Shown here: positions 54,397-63,037 of the stretch, one piece after another | Numbering within the stretch: the stretch's first letter is position 1 | Layout: the number at the start of each line of letters is the position of its first letter | From: Pedobacter chinensis | GTDB lineage: Bacteria; Bacteroidota; Bacteroidia; Sphingobacteriales; Sphingobacteriaceae | NCBI RefSeq assembly: GCF_003339865.1 | Contig: NZ_QPKV01000003.1 | Location: 558,001 to 622,000 of the forward strand | DNA: 64,000 nt | Direction of reading: 5' to 3' | The notes under the pieces: generated by a model | What the model saw: only the letters and a program-made list of their open reading frames with translations | What the model was told of the DNA's origin: nothing | Database searches by the model: none | Position numbers and translations under genes: made by a program

Positions 54397-55236
54397 TTAT
54401 GCACCTAATTGTACACGTTTGAAAGCAGATACAGTTAAACCTTTAGCAGTGTTATCTAAAAATTTACGAACATCTACTGAACTGTCTTTAACAAACTCCT
54501 GGTTTAATAAAGTACTGTCTTTGTAGAATTTATTCAATTTACCAGCAGCAATTTTTTCAACCATTTCTTCTGGTTTACCTTCAGCACGGATTACTTCTTT
54601 AGCGATCTCGATTTCACGCTCGATGGTTTTTGGATCAACATCAGCTTTATCTAAAGCAACCGGGCTCATTGCAGCAATTTGCATAGCAACATCTTTACCA
54701 GCTTCTTCAACACCAGCAACATCCTGGTTTAAAGCAACCAATACACCTAAACGATAGTTACCGTGGATGTAAGGAACAACTTTCTCACCAGTTACCACTT
54801 CATATTTAGAGATACCGATTTTCTCGCCAATTTTACCAGTGTTATCAACGATAACTTCAGATACTTTAGCACCATCTAAATCGAGCGCTAATAATTCTTC
54901 TAAGTTAGCAGGGTTTTTATCGATAGCTAAATCAGCAAATTTGTTTGCCAAAGCAACGAAATCAGCATTTTTAGCAACGAAATCAGTTTCGCAGTTTAGT
55001 TCTAAAACGATACCACGTTTACCATCAGCAGTTGCTTTAGCAATTACAACACCTTCATTGCTCTCACGATCCTGACGGCTTGCTGCTACTTTAGCACCTT
55101 TTTTACGTAAATAATCAACAGCTGCTTCAAAATCACCGTTAGCTTCAACTAAAGCTTTTTTGCAATCCATCATACCAGCGCCAGTTTGTTGACGCAATTT
55201 GTTCACATCTGCTGCAGAAATTTGTACTGTAGACAT
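54397..55236 (-). CDS. tsf: Translation elongation factor Ts
   Basis: 279 residues. UBA-like N-terminus (ADVNKLRQQTGAGMMDCKKA) and the core with LNCETDFVAKN (the TDFV motif that contacts EF-Tu), then two further core repeats. It exchanges GDP for GTP on EF-Tu. It is last in the rplM-rpsI-rpsB-tsf operon and is separated from rpsB by a ~106-base gap with strong hairpins. Confidence 0.97.
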   Translation of the reverse strand: MSTVQISAADVNKLRQQTGAGMMDCKKALVEANGDFEAAVDYLRKKGAKVAASRQDRESNEGVVIAKATADGKRGIVLELNCETDFVAKNADFVALANKFADLAIDKNPANLEELLALDLDGAKVSEVIVDNTGKIGEKIGISKYEVVTGEKVVPYIHGNYRLGVLVALNQDVAGVEEAGKDVAMQIAAMSPVALDKADVDPKTIEREIEIAKEVIRAEGKPEEMVEKIAAGKLNKFYKDSTLLNQEFVKDSSVDVRKFLDNTAKGLTVSAFKRVQLGA

Positions 55237-55250
55237 TTTATTTCCTTTTT

Positions 55251-55344
55251 ACCCCCAAACCCCCTGAAGGGGGCTTGCGAGTGATTAAATAATTTTATGA
55301 ATTTGAATTTGTAACCTCTTACTCCCCTTTAGGGGTTGGGGGTT
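55251..55344 (-). promoter_or_regulatory. GC-rich hairpins between rpsB and tsf
   Basis: On the minus strand, just after the rpsB stop, comes CCCCTAAAGGGG, and just before tsf CCCCCTTCAGGGGG. Their outer parts (ACCCCCAAACCCC at 55251-55263 and GGGGTTGGGGGTT at 55332-55344) are nearly complementary, so one long stem could replace the two local hairpins. It may act as an attenuator or processing site, or be an inserted repeat. Confidence 0.5.
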
Positions 55345-56179
55345 ATTCTTCTGTTTTAGTTTCTTCTGATGAAGGCGCTTCAACTTCTGCTTCAGCAGTA
55401 GCTTTTTTACGTCTTGGCTCTTTTACTTCCGGAGCATCAGCCGCAGCTTTAACCGCTACTGCTTCTTTTTCAGCCTCATCATCTTTTTCGCGTTTACGCT
55501 CTTCTAAACCTTCTTCAATAGCTTTGATAATTACATCAGTAATTAAAGAGATTGATTTTGTAGCATCATCATTCGCTGGAATAGGGAAATCGATGTTAGA
55601 AGGATCAGAGTTTGTATCAACCATCGCAAAAGTTGGGATGTTTAATTTTAACGCTTCAGTTACTGCAATGTGCTCTTTCTTAACATCAATTAAGAATAAA
55701 GCTGCAGGTAAACGGTTTAAATCAGCAATACCACCTAAAAGTGATTCTAATTTAATACGCTCACGCTGAATCATCAAACGCTCTTTTTTAGATAAGATAG
55801 CATAAGTACCGTCTTTAGTCATTTTATCGATGTTTGACATCTTTTTAATTGACTTGCGAACAGTTGCAAAGTTAGTTAACATACCACCTAACCAACGTTC
55901 AGTTACGAAAGGCATGTTTACTTTTTTAGCTTGTTCAGCTACGATTCCTTTAGCTTGTTTTTTTGTTGATACGAATAAAACTTTACGTCCTGATTTTACG
56001 ATTTGTTTAATTGCAGCCGCAGCTTCTTCAGTTTTAGTTAAAGTTTTATTTAAATCTATAATGTGAATTCCATTACGCTCCATGAAAATGTAAGGAGCCA
56101 TTTTTGGATTCCATTTACGGGTAAGGTGACCAAAGTGTACACCTGCATCCAATAAGTCTTGATAAGTTGTTCTTGCCAT
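55343..56179 (-). CDS. rpsB: 30S ribosomal protein S2
   Basis: 278 residues. S2 core: MARTTYQDLLDAGVHFGHLT, KWNPKMAPYIFMERNGIHII, ERWLGGMLTNF, and IADLNRLPAALFLIDVKKEH. After the S2 core (about residue 232) there is a ~45-residue charged tail rich in Glu, Lys and Ala, longer than in E. coli S2 and typical of this phylum. It follows rpsI by 18 bases and precedes tsf. Confidence 0.97.
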   Translation of the reverse strand: MARTTYQDLLDAGVHFGHLTRKWNPKMAPYIFMERNGIHIIDLNKTLTKTEEAAAAIKQIVKSGRKVLFVSTKKQAKGIVAEQAKKVNMPFVTERWLGGMLTNFATVRKSIKKMSNIDKMTKDGTYAILSKKERLMIQRERIKLESLLGGIADLNRLPAALFLIDVKKEHIAVTEALKLNIPTFAMVDTNSDPSNIDFPIPANDDATKSISLITDVIIKAIEEGLEERKREKDDEAEKEAVAVKAAADAPEVKEPRRKKATAEAEVEAPSSEETKTEE

Positions 56180-56197
56180 TGTCTTTGCCTCCTGTGA

Positions 56198-56584
56198 TTA
56201 ACGTTTACTGAATTGGAATTTCTTACGAGCTTTAGCACGTCCTGGTTTTTTACGCTCAACCATACGCATATCACGCGTCATTAGGCCTTTAGCACGTAAT
56301 GCAGGTTTTTTCTCCGCATCTAGTTCAACAATCGCTTTAGCAATAGCTAAACGAACAGCTTCTGCTTGTCCTTTTACTCCACCGCCTTGAACGTTTACGG
56401 TAATATCATAACGACCAGCAAGTTCAGCAACTTCTAAACTTTGGTTTACGATATATTGTAAAGGTAAAGTGGGGAAATATTCTTTGTGATCTTTACCGTT
56501 AACGGTAATTGCGCCAGCACCATCTTTTAAGTAGATACGTGCAACAGCTGTTTTTCTTCTTCCTGAAGTGTTAGTAACTGACAT
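56198..56584 (-). CDS. rpsI: 30S ribosomal protein S9
   Basis: 128 residues, full length. NTSGRRKTAVARIYLKDGAG at the N-terminus, GGVKGQAEAVRLAIAKA in the core, and the C-terminal tail KARKKFQFSKR that reaches the P-site tRNA. It follows rplM by only three bases, the universal rplM-rpsI pair. Confidence 0.97.
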   Translation of the reverse strand: MSVTNTSGRRKTAVARIYLKDGAGAITVNGKDHKEYFPTLPLQYIVNQSLEVAELAGRYDITVNVQGGGVKGQAEAVRLAIAKAIVELDAEKKPALRAKGLMTRDMRMVERKKPGRAKARKKFQFSKR

Positions 56585-56587
56585 TTC

Positions 56588-57031
56588 TTAAAGTTTAATG
56601 GTTTTTGGAGATTGAGCTGCATGAGGGTGTTTATCACCAGCATACACAAAAAGATTGGTGTATAATTTTTTACCCAATTTAGTTTTCGGTAACATACCAC
56701 GTACCGCTTTCTCGATTACACGTTGAGGGTGTTTCGCCATTAACTCTTTCGGAGAGATAAAACGTTGACCACCTGGATAACCAGTATAAGAAACATATTG
56801 CTTTTCGCTGAATTTGTTTCCTGTCAATTTAACCTTGTCTGCATTGATAACAATAACATTATCGCCGCAGTCTACGTGTGGGGTGTACTCAGGCTTGTTT
56901 TTACCACGGATGATCATAGCGATCTTCGATGACAAGCGCCCCAAAATCTCGCCTTGCGCATCAACAACAATCCACTGTTTGTTAACAGTTTTCGCATTGG
57001 CCGAGACAGTTTTGTAACTTAACGTATTCAC
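56588..57031 (-). CDS. rplM: 50S ribosomal protein L13
   Basis: 147 residues. WIVVDAQGEILGRLSSKIAM and the block ERVIEKAVRGMLPKTKLGKK-like (QRVIEKAVRGMLPKTKLGKK) identify L13. First gene of the rplM-rpsI-rpsB-tsf operon, read from the promoter at 57086-57116. Confidence 0.97.
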   Translation of the reverse strand: MNTLSYKTVSANAKTVNKQWIVVDAQGEILGRLSSKIAMIIRGKNKPEYTPHVDCGDNVIVINADKVKLTGNKFSEKQYVSYTGYPGGQRFISPKELMAKHPQRVIEKAVRGMLPKTKLGKKLYTNLFVYAGDKHPHAAQSPKTIKL

Positions 57032-57085
57032 TTGCTTGTATTTAATTTATTAAACAATTTATTATTCCCATTAAATTTGGGACTG

Positions 57086-57116
57086 CAAAGATAGATAGAA
57101 TAGTTTTATTATCAAA
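57086..57116 (-). promoter_or_regulatory. Promoter of the rplM-rpsI-rpsB-tsf operon
   Basis: On the minus strand TTTG (57113-57116) and TATCTTTG (57086-57093) are separated by 19 bases, an excellent -33/-7 pair. The leader to rplM is about 50 bases. Confidence 0.75.
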
Positions 57117-57357
57117 TAGTTGAAGAGAAAAAAGTTTAGGTTTTTTAGTTAATAGCCTGGAGTTGCATAGCACATTTACCGTGCTGAATTTATTTCAACA
57201 TTTAATTAGTTGTTTTGAGGAATTCGTAAAGCAAAATCAGATCTTTAGTTGGTCTCTTTCTGGTTTCAGCTAAATCTTTTAAAAAATTTGCTGTTATGCT
57301 TCGTACCTCAGCATGACAGATTGAACGGAGTTGCTGCCAATTTAAAAGGATACCATT
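57117..57357. other. Intergenic region upstream of the ribosomal operon
   Basis: About 240 bases with no gene. CTTCGTACCTCAGCATGACAG (57299-57319, 20 of its bases like a TCATGCTGAGG-type repeat) is another intergenic repeat fragment. Confidence 0.35.
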
Positions 57358-58194
57358 CTAAGATTTTGTAATGATTGTTGATACTGAAGCTGGAGTTTCT
57401 GTTACAGTTAGCACATAGTTTTCATTTTTAAATATGGTAACTTTCCCATTGGCAGTAGTAGTTTGTGATAAATAATTGCCATAATTTGCAGTAAGATCTG
57501 CATAGAATTTTGTAATAACGAAACTTTGATCTACAGAAGGCTCTCCGTTAAGGATTTTAATTTGTTCAAGACCGAGGTCGTTATAAATCAAAGTATATTT
57601 ACCTGGAAGAGCAGGGATGAAAAATTTGCTTATATATTGATTTAAGTTGCCAAGATTGTCAAAATATGAACCGAATTGTACTTGTGTACTTGAATTTGTA
57701 ATTGCTCTTAAAGTGTAACCTGTTGTTTTAAGCCGATCAGCATAGCTTGCAAATGAAGAAGAATAGCTTTTGTCAAGGCCATTCCAAACGGTCTTTATAC
57801 TAAAATCATTTACAATTCTTAGTGTTAGCTCTTTTTCCAGCGAGTTCTGATCATTTTTTACAATACATTTTACTTTGAAATCGCCAGTTTGGTTAGTAGC
57901 ATTAAACCTGAACAATAAATTGTTGCCTTCATTTTGATCTGATGTTTCAGATAGCTGAGTTCCAGATTGACCATTTAAGGTAACCGTTATATTATCCTTA
58001 TCGCTGTAATCTTTAAAATATCTAATGCCAATGTATACTTCTGAAGATTTCGATTGCAGCAGGTATTCAGGTGAAATAAAAATTCTATCAATTTTTTTAG
58101 GAATAACCGTCGGCGATTGCGGGTTTTCATTTGTTTTGGAACATGCGAAAAATAAAATACTTGCAATGGCAAGGAGTAGAGCGTGTTTGTTCAT
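57358..58194 (-). CDS. Hypothetical lipoprotein, beta-rich
   Basis: 278 residues. Lipoprotein signal (MNKHALLLAIASILFFAC, Cys18). The mature part is Asn/Ser/Thr-rich with repeated strand patterns (KSSEVYIGIRYFKD; NITVTLNGQSG; GDFKVKCIVKNDQNS), suggesting one or two Ig-like domains. Probably exposed at the outer membrane. No family recognised. No close partner: ribosomal genes lie downstream and an ORF6N gene upstream. Confidence 0.75.
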   Translation of the reverse strand: MNKHALLLAIASILFFACSKTNENPQSPTVIPKKIDRIFISPEYLLQSKSSEVYIGIRYFKDYSDKDNITVTLNGQSGTQLSETSDQNEGNNLLFRFNATNQTGDFKVKCIVKNDQNSLEKELTLRIVNDFSIKTVWNGLDKSYSSSFASYADRLKTTGYTLRAITNSSTQVQFGSYFDNLGNLNQYISKFFIPALPGKYTLIYNDLGLEQIKILNGEPSVDQSFVITKFYADLTANYGNYLSQTTTANGKVTIFKNENYVLTVTETPASVSTIITKS

Positions 58195-58241
58195 AATTGA
58201 TGATTTTTCTCAAAAATAGATTTTTTACAGTAAAATAAAAA

Positions 58242-58775
58242 TCACAACTCATCCGGCATATACCCAATCCTTTTTCTCGGTCCACTTTTCTTTTCCATCA
58301 ACTTATCTAAATAACTAAAAACCAGTTCAATGTTTTTATCCTGATTATTGAGTTTTCTCTTGATATCTTCAATCTCGTATTTTAATTCTCTGTTTTCACT
58401 TAACCATTGGCGTAACCGTGTAAATATTCTAACAATTTGAATATTCACCTGAATCGCTTGTTGGCTATTTAAAACACTGGAAAGCATGAGCACACCATGT
58501 TCAGTAAAAGCAAAAGGGAGTTTTCTTCTTCCTCCCCAACTTGAAGTCGCAATTTGCGACTTCAAGTTTTGCCATTCACTTTCTGTTAGCTGAAACATGA
58601 AATCTTCAGGAAATCTGTCTATATTTCTTCGAATTTGTTCATTTAATCTCTTTGTTTCAACCCCATAAAGTTCAGCCAAATCACTGTCCAGCATAACCTT
58701 AAGGCCACGAATTTCATAAATCTTGTTAACTAAAATATTTTCAGGGATGATAGAAAGCGTTTGTTTTGCTGTCAT
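58242..58775 (-). CDS. ORF6N domain DNA-binding protein
   Basis: 177 residues. The ORF6N domain (about 12-105) has NKIYEIRGLKVMLDSDLAEL, YGVETKRLNEQIRRN, RFPEDFMFQLT, and WGGRRKLPFAFTEHGVLMLS. A predicted coiled coil follows (about 120-160). ORF6N is a DNA-binding domain of phage and mobile-element proteins (KilA-N related) that is also common as single chromosomal genes in Bacteroidota. No phage genes are nearby. A 27-base near-perfect palindrome lies within the coding region. Confidence 0.9.
   Translation of the reverse strand: MTAKQTLSIIPENILVNKIYEIRGLKVMLDSDLAELYGVETKRLNEQIRRNIDRFPEDFMFQLTESEWQNLKSQIATSSWGGRRKLPFAFTEHGVLMLSSVLNSQQAIQVNIQIVRIFTRLRQWLSENRELKYEIEDIKRKLNNQDKNIELVFSYLDKLMEKKSGPRKRIGYMPDEL
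58540..58566. repeat. 27-base palindrome inside the ORF6N gene
   Basis: CTTGAAGTCGCAA and TTGCGACTTCAAG form a perfect 13-bp inverted repeat around one central base. It encodes the LKSQIATS stretch of the ORF6N protein. Confidence 0.85.
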
Positions 58776-58916
58776 ATCATTTTTTGGATTTAAGTTAAAG
58801 ATAGAAAAAATCCTTTCAAAAATAGCATGTTATCTCATCGCTTGGTTTTGTTCTGTAGATAAAAGCAGGAACGATAAAATTGCTTTTGTACTATGGTAAT
58901 TGCTAGCAATTTTATC

Positions 58917-58924
58917 TAAGTTTG
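58917..58924 (+). promoter_or_regulatory. -7 promoter element for hflX
   Basis: TAAGTTTG, perfect TAnnTTTG match, ten bases before the hflX ATG. The -33 box is not clear. Confidence 0.5.
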
Positions 58925-58934
58925 TACATATTAC

Positions 58935-60125
58935 ATGGGAAAACAGAAATTTTATGACACTGCTGTAAAGCAGGAACGAGCCATTTTGGTTGGTGTGATC
59001 ACACCGGGCGAAAAGGAAGAGCAAACAAAAGAATATTTAGATGAGCTGGCTTTTTTGGTTGAAACAGCTGGTGGTAAGGTAGAAAAAAACTTTACACAAA
59101 AAATGCTGAAACCAGAGCGAGCAACTTTTGTAGGGACAGGAAAGCTGGAAGAGATTAAAGCTTATGTAAAATCAGAGGAAATTGACACCGTTATTTTCGA
59201 TGATGAGTTGTCGCCATCTCAATTAAGAAACATTGAGCGTGAAATAGGAGTAAAAATTTTAGATAGAAGTAATTTAATCCTCGATATTTTCGCAAACAGG
59301 GCACAAACGGCACAAGCAAAAACACAAGTAGAATTAGCACAACTGCAATATTTACTGCCCAGGTTAACGGGTATGTGGACTCACTTGGAGCGCCAAAAGG
59401 GTGGTATTGGTATGCGTGGTCCTGGTGAAACGCAAATTGAAAGTGACAGAAGGATTATTTTAACCAAAATCTCTTTATTAAAAGAGCGTTTACGTTTAAT
59501 TGATAAGCAGAACGAAACACAAAGAAAAAACCGTGGACAGCTAATCCGCGTAGCTCTGGTTGGATATACCAACGTTGGTAAATCAACAATAATGAATATG
59601 CTTTCAAAATCGGAGGTATTTGCAGAAAACAAACTGTTTGCTACTTTAGATACAACGGTGCGTAAGGTTGTAATTGATAACTTGCCATTTTTACTATCCG
59701 ATACGGTTGGTTTTATACGTAAATTGCCTCATCATTTAGTAGAATGTTTTAAATCAACGCTTGACGAAGTTCGTGAAGCAGATATTTTGGTGCATGTGGT
59801 TGATGTTTCTCATCCAAATTTTGAAGATCAGATTCATATCGTAAATGAAACATTGAAAGATATTGGTGCAATTGATAAGGACATGATTCTGGTTTTCAAT
59901 AAAATTGATGCTTATGTATCGCCTGAAGTAGATGTTGAAGATGACGATGGCAAACTCACTCTTGAAGATTTCAAAAAAAGTTGGATGAGTCATGGTAAAA
60001 TACCCGTTTTATTTATCTCAGCAACCGAAAAAGAAAATATAGAAGAATTTAAAACATTACTTTACAATAAGGTAAAAGCTGCACACGTAGCAAGATATCC
60101 TTACGATAGTAATTTGTTATATTAG
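58935..60125 (+). CDS. hflX: GTPase HflX
   Basis: 396 residues. N-terminal HflX domain (ERAILVGVITPGEKEEQTKE; FVGTGKLEEIKAYV), the GMRGPGETQIESDRR linker motif, then the G domain from about residue 205: GYTNVGKST (G1), DTVGFI (G3) and NKID (G4). HflX splits stalled or hibernating ribosomes, especially under heat stress. Promoter element TAAGTTTG at 58917. Confidence 0.96.
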   Translation: MGKQKFYDTAVKQERAILVGVITPGEKEEQTKEYLDELAFLVETAGGKVEKNFTQKMLKPERATFVGTGKLEEIKAYVKSEEIDTVIFDDELSPSQLRNIEREIGVKILDRSNLILDIFANRAQTAQAKTQVELAQLQYLLPRLTGMWTHLERQKGGIGMRGPGETQIESDRRIILTKISLLKERLRLIDKQNETQRKNRGQLIRVALVGYTNVGKSTIMNMLSKSEVFAENKLFATLDTTVRKVVIDNLPFLLSDTVGFIRKLPHHLVECFKSTLDEVREADILVHVVDVSHPNFEDQIHIVNETLKDIGAIDKDMILVFNKIDAYVSPEVDVEDDDGKLTLEDFKKSWMSHGKIPVLFISATEKENIEEFKTLLYNKVKAAHVARYPYDSNLLY

Positions 60126-60207
60126 TTTAACCGTTATTCAAGAAACACACGAAGCAATCTGTTTTTAGGTTTGCTTCAGGTATCGCAATGGCGAAGGAGA
60201 AAAAGTT
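60126..60207. other. Short gap with decayed repeat between hflX and rbfA
   Basis: GAAGCAATCTG (about 60150) and ATCGCAATGGCGAAGG (about 60182) resemble arms of the GCAATCTGC/GCAATGACG repeat family found at 27.4 and 54.1 kb. Confidence 0.4.
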
Positions 60208-60585
60208 ATGGAAAGTAAACGTCAGCAGAAATTTGCAGGAGTAATACAGGAAGAATTAGCACAGATTTTTCAGCGTGAGGGCGCTGCGTTTTTGCCTAAT
60301 ACATTGGTAACAATTACCAGAGTAAGAGTGTCACCAGATTTGGCTGTAGCCAAGGTTTATTTAAGTTTTTTTAATACCAATAATACTACACTTTCAATTA
60401 ATACCGTTAATGCGCACGCTGGTGAAATCAGGTATAAGTTAGGTGCAAGGATTCGCCATCAGGTTAGGGTTGTTCCTGAGCTTACTTTCTTTGTTGATGA
60501 TACTAATGAATATGTAGAACGCATGGATCATCTTTTTGAAAAGATTGCTAAAGAACCGAGGCAAAAAGACGAAGAGGGCGAATAG
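60208..60585 (+). CDS. rbfA: Ribosome-binding factor A
   Basis: 125 residues. KH-type fold: RQQKFAGVIQEELAQIFQRE at the N-terminus, LVTITRVRVSPDLAVAKVYL, and RIRHQVRVVPELTFFVDDT. It matures the 16S rRNA 5' end region of the 30S subunit. The membrane protein gene downstream starts seven bases after its stop. Confidence 0.95.
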   Translation: MESKRQQKFAGVIQEELAQIFQREGAAFLPNTLVTITRVRVSPDLAVAKVYLSFFNTNNTTLSINTVNAHAGEIRYKLGARIRHQVRVVPELTFFVDDTNEYVERMDHLFEKIAKEPRQKDEEGE

Positions 60586-60592
60586 TTTTTCT

Positions 60593-61222
60593 GTGAGACG
60601 CTTAAGAGAACCGATTAACTTTTTTACACACTTGATCCCGGCAGTAATTGCAATTCCGGCTGGTTATCTGCTATTGCAAAAATGTAGCATTCCTATTGAG
60701 TTTACTGCAGCCTGGATTTATAGCATCGGTACTTTTATACTCTTTGGTGTAAGCGCTATGTATCATGGTTATCCAGCCACAGATTATGGCATTCGTTTTT
60801 GGCAAAAATTTGATCATTGCTGTATTTATTTGATGATTGCAGGTTCTTATACCCCAACAGCATTATTGGTTTTCGATGGCTGGCTGCGTTGGAGCTTATT
60901 TGCAATTGTTTGGTTGATCGCTATTATCGGGTGCTTATTGAAAATCTTCAATAGATTGAAAAGCACTGCAATTTCCTTGTCTATTTATATTTTAATGGGT
61001 TGCTTAATTGTTCCATTGTTACAGAAAATGCTTGGAACATTACCGCTTGGTGCAATTTTCTGGTTGTTGTTCGGTGGTATTTTTTACATTGGTGGTACCT
61101 ATTATTATGCAAAAGATAAGCAAATGTTCAGGTGGATGCACAGTCACGAACTTTGGCATTTGTTTGTGATAGGTGGAGCACTTTCCCATTACATTTATAA
61201 TTACGTTTATATTTTCAAGTGA
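60593..61222 (+). CDS. Hemolysin III/PAQR family membrane protein
   Basis: 209 residues from a GTG at 60593. The frame extends back to 60536 inside rbfA, but the GTG follows the rbfA stop by seven bases and starts VRRLREPINFFTHLIPA, a normal family N-terminus. Seven membrane segments are expected. Conserved metal-site motifs: SAMYHG (Ser/His), FDHCCIYLMIAGSYTP (Asp) and HELWHLFVIGGALSH (His pair). This is the YqfA/hemolysin III branch of PAQR hydrolase-like proteins; haemolysis is unlikely to be the true role. Confidence 0.88.
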   Translation: MRRLREPINFFTHLIPAVIAIPAGYLLLQKCSIPIEFTAAWIYSIGTFILFGVSAMYHGYPATDYGIRFWQKFDHCCIYLMIAGSYTPTALLVFDGWLRWSLFAIVWLIAIIGCLLKIFNRLKSTAISLSIYILMGCLIVPLLQKMLGTLPLGAIFWLLFGGIFYIGGTYYYAKDKQMFRWMHSHELWHLFVIGGALSHYIYNYVYIFK

Positions 61223-61229
61223 TTCTGAG

Positions 61230-61931
61230 ATGAAAACTTTTGAGCAGGTCATAAAATCAGAAGCTTCGGTAATTCAAAAAATTATTGATTTTGATGAAAC
61301 AAAAGACAAACTTTTAGCTTTAGATTTTACTGAAAACAATACTGAATTAACGGATGAAATTTTAGATGACACAGATTTGTTTTCTGCCTGGATAAATCAA
61401 AAACTATCTGATAATCACGTTCGTTATGGCATTGGTGGTTACAATGAGCACCGAACCATATATTCACGAAGTGCTCATTTTGATGCTGGTGAAGAACCCC
61501 GCAGATTACACCTCGGTGTAGATATTTGGGCTCCAGCTGGTACAGCAATATACAATTTCTATGATGCCAAAGTTCATAGCTTTGCCAACAATAATAACTT
61601 TGGAGATTATGGGGCAACAATAATTCTAGCTTATAACATTGGCGGATATCAGTTCCATGCACTTTACGGACATTTAAGTTTATCATCATTAAACAATTTA
61701 GAAGAAGGCAAATTTATACCTGCGGGTACAAAATTCGCAGAATTGGGTGCTAAAGAAGAAAACGGTTACTGGCCTCCGCACCTCCATTTTCAAATCATAG
61801 AAAATATGAATGGCTTAAAAGGCGATTATCCAGGAGTTTGTAAGTTTAGTGAGCGGGAAAGATATTTAGCCAATTGCCCTAACCCAAATATCATACTGCA
61901 ATCAAGCTTCGGGGTTTTTAATAGCTTTTAG
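61230..61931 (+). CDS. M23 family metallopeptidase without signal peptide
   Basis: 233 residues from the ATG at 61230; a frame from 61173 overlaps the upstream gene. The LytM/M23 domain at about 85-215 has all zinc ligands: HLGVDIW (HxxxD) and PPHLHFQ (HxH). Unlike most M23 endopeptidases there is no signal peptide or membrane anchor, only ~80 acidic residues before the domain. It should therefore act in the cytoplasm or be released by another route. It starts seven bases after the hemolysin III-like gene. Confidence 0.85.
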   Translation: MKTFEQVIKSEASVIQKIIDFDETKDKLLALDFTENNTELTDEILDDTDLFSAWINQKLSDNHVRYGIGGYNEHRTIYSRSAHFDAGEEPRRLHLGVDIWAPAGTAIYNFYDAKVHSFANNNNFGDYGATIILAYNIGGYQFHALYGHLSLSSLNNLEEGKFIPAGTKFAELGAKEENGYWPPHLHFQIIENMNGLKGDYPGVCKFSERERYLANCPNPNIILQSSFGVFNSF

Positions 61932-61990
61932 GTTTAAATGCATTGAGCGCCATTTGCTTAACTCTCAGCTCTTTTTAGTAAATTAGCCTA

Positions 61991-62644
61991 ATGAAAAAGT
62001 TAATGACCATTTGCCTGATTTTTTACTGTTCTGTAGCAATGGCACAGTTACAGTTTAAAACTGGTAAAGATGGTTTCAGTGCTTTTTTAAGAGAGAAGAC
62101 GATTTATCCCCAATTTTCAAAAAACAATTGCATCCAGGGTACTGTAAACATCAGCTTTAAGTTAGATGAGCAGGGAAGAGTATATTCCTCAAGAGTAACC
62201 AAAAGCATTTTAGGAGAATTGGATGAGGAAGCCTTAAGGCTTGTTCGCTTGAGTAGTGGCAAATGGAAAGTTCCAACGGGTTATGATACCACAATTGCTG
62301 TAGTTGTGCCCGTTAATTTTAAACTCTCTGGCTTTAATTGTGAAGGGAAATCAAATTCAGAAATTCAAGATGCAATCCGAAGCTATCAAGCTGAAGAGGG
62401 ATTGACTAACTCAGTGATTAATTTCTATAAAAATATTGATCAGGCTAAACCCGGACAGGAAGTACAGATTATTGCTATTAAAAATCAATTAGGAATAGAT
62501 GATGAGTATTTACAATCCAGAATTGATAATGGGTTGAAAAAAATAAAACAAGGAGATAAACAAGGTGCTTGTGAAGATTTTTTATTTGTTAAACATATGG
62601 GGAGTAGCTTAGCCGATCAATACCTATCTAAATACTGTAAATAA
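61991..62644 (+). CDS. Secreted TonB C-terminal domain protein
   Basis: 217 residues. Signal peptide MKKLMTICLIFYCSVAMAQ. A TonB_C-type domain at about 25-115 (CIQGTVNISFKLDEQGRVYS, a VTKSILGELDEEALRLVRLS stretch) is followed by a ~95-residue helical C-terminal part (Gln/Lys/Asp-rich, KKIKQGDKQGACEDF). There is no N-terminal TM helix or Pro-rich linker, so it is not a classical TonB; it may bind barrel proteins in the periplasm. The next gene begins directly at its stop. Confidence 0.82.
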   Translation: MKKLMTICLIFYCSVAMAQLQFKTGKDGFSAFLREKTIYPQFSKNNCIQGTVNISFKLDEQGRVYSSRVTKSILGELDEEALRLVRLSSGKWKVPTGYDTTIAVVVPVNFKLSGFNCEGKSNSEIQDAIRSYQAEEGLTNSVINFYKNIDQAKPGQEVQIIAIKNQLGIDDEYLQSRIDNGLKKIKQGDKQGACEDFLFVKHMGSSLADQYLSKYCK

Positions 62645-63037
62645 ATGAGGAATACGGCCAGGTTTTTTGCACTTTTAGATTTAATCAGCATTGTTTTACT
62701 GGCAAAACAATTTTGGGGAATCGTTACTCATTTAAACGAAATTCCTGATCAGGTGCTTTCTCAGGCAAGAGTAATTTTAACCCTGCCGCTATTTATCTCG
62801 CTTTTTGTTTCCGCAACTGGTTTAATGTTATTTAAGAAATTTGGATTTATTACTTATTACATTCAATTCCCTTTTCGATTAATAGTTTGGGTATTTTCCA
62901 TCGGTTTTATAACCTTTCTGCCAGAAGTTTTGAATTTAGGAAGCAGATGGTTTGATATACTGTTTAAAGCCTGTTTTATAGCCGAATTTTTCAGATTATA
63001 TTTTAGCATTCAAATCCATCGAAAAGAATTAAATTAA
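62645..63037 (+). CDS. Hypothetical membrane protein
   Basis: 130 residues with three or four hydrophobic segments (FFALLDLISIVLLAKQFW; VILTLPLFISLFVSATGLML; IVWVFSIGFITFLPEV; FDILFKACFIAEFF). It starts on the base after the TonB-C gene stop, so the two are an operon. It overlaps the convergent lipid kinase gene by four bases. Family not recognised. Confidence 0.7.
   Translation: MRNTARFFALLDLISIVLLAKQFWGIVTHLNEIPDQVLSQARVILTLPLFISLFVSATGLMLFKKFGFITYYIQFPFRLIVWVFSIGFITFLPEVLNLGSRWFDILFKACFIAEFFRLYFSIQIHRKELN

Noticed and set aside
58242..58775. Prophage remnant around the ORF6N gene
   Set aside because: No integrase, capsid, lysis or att-like sequences nearby; flanks are housekeeping genes.
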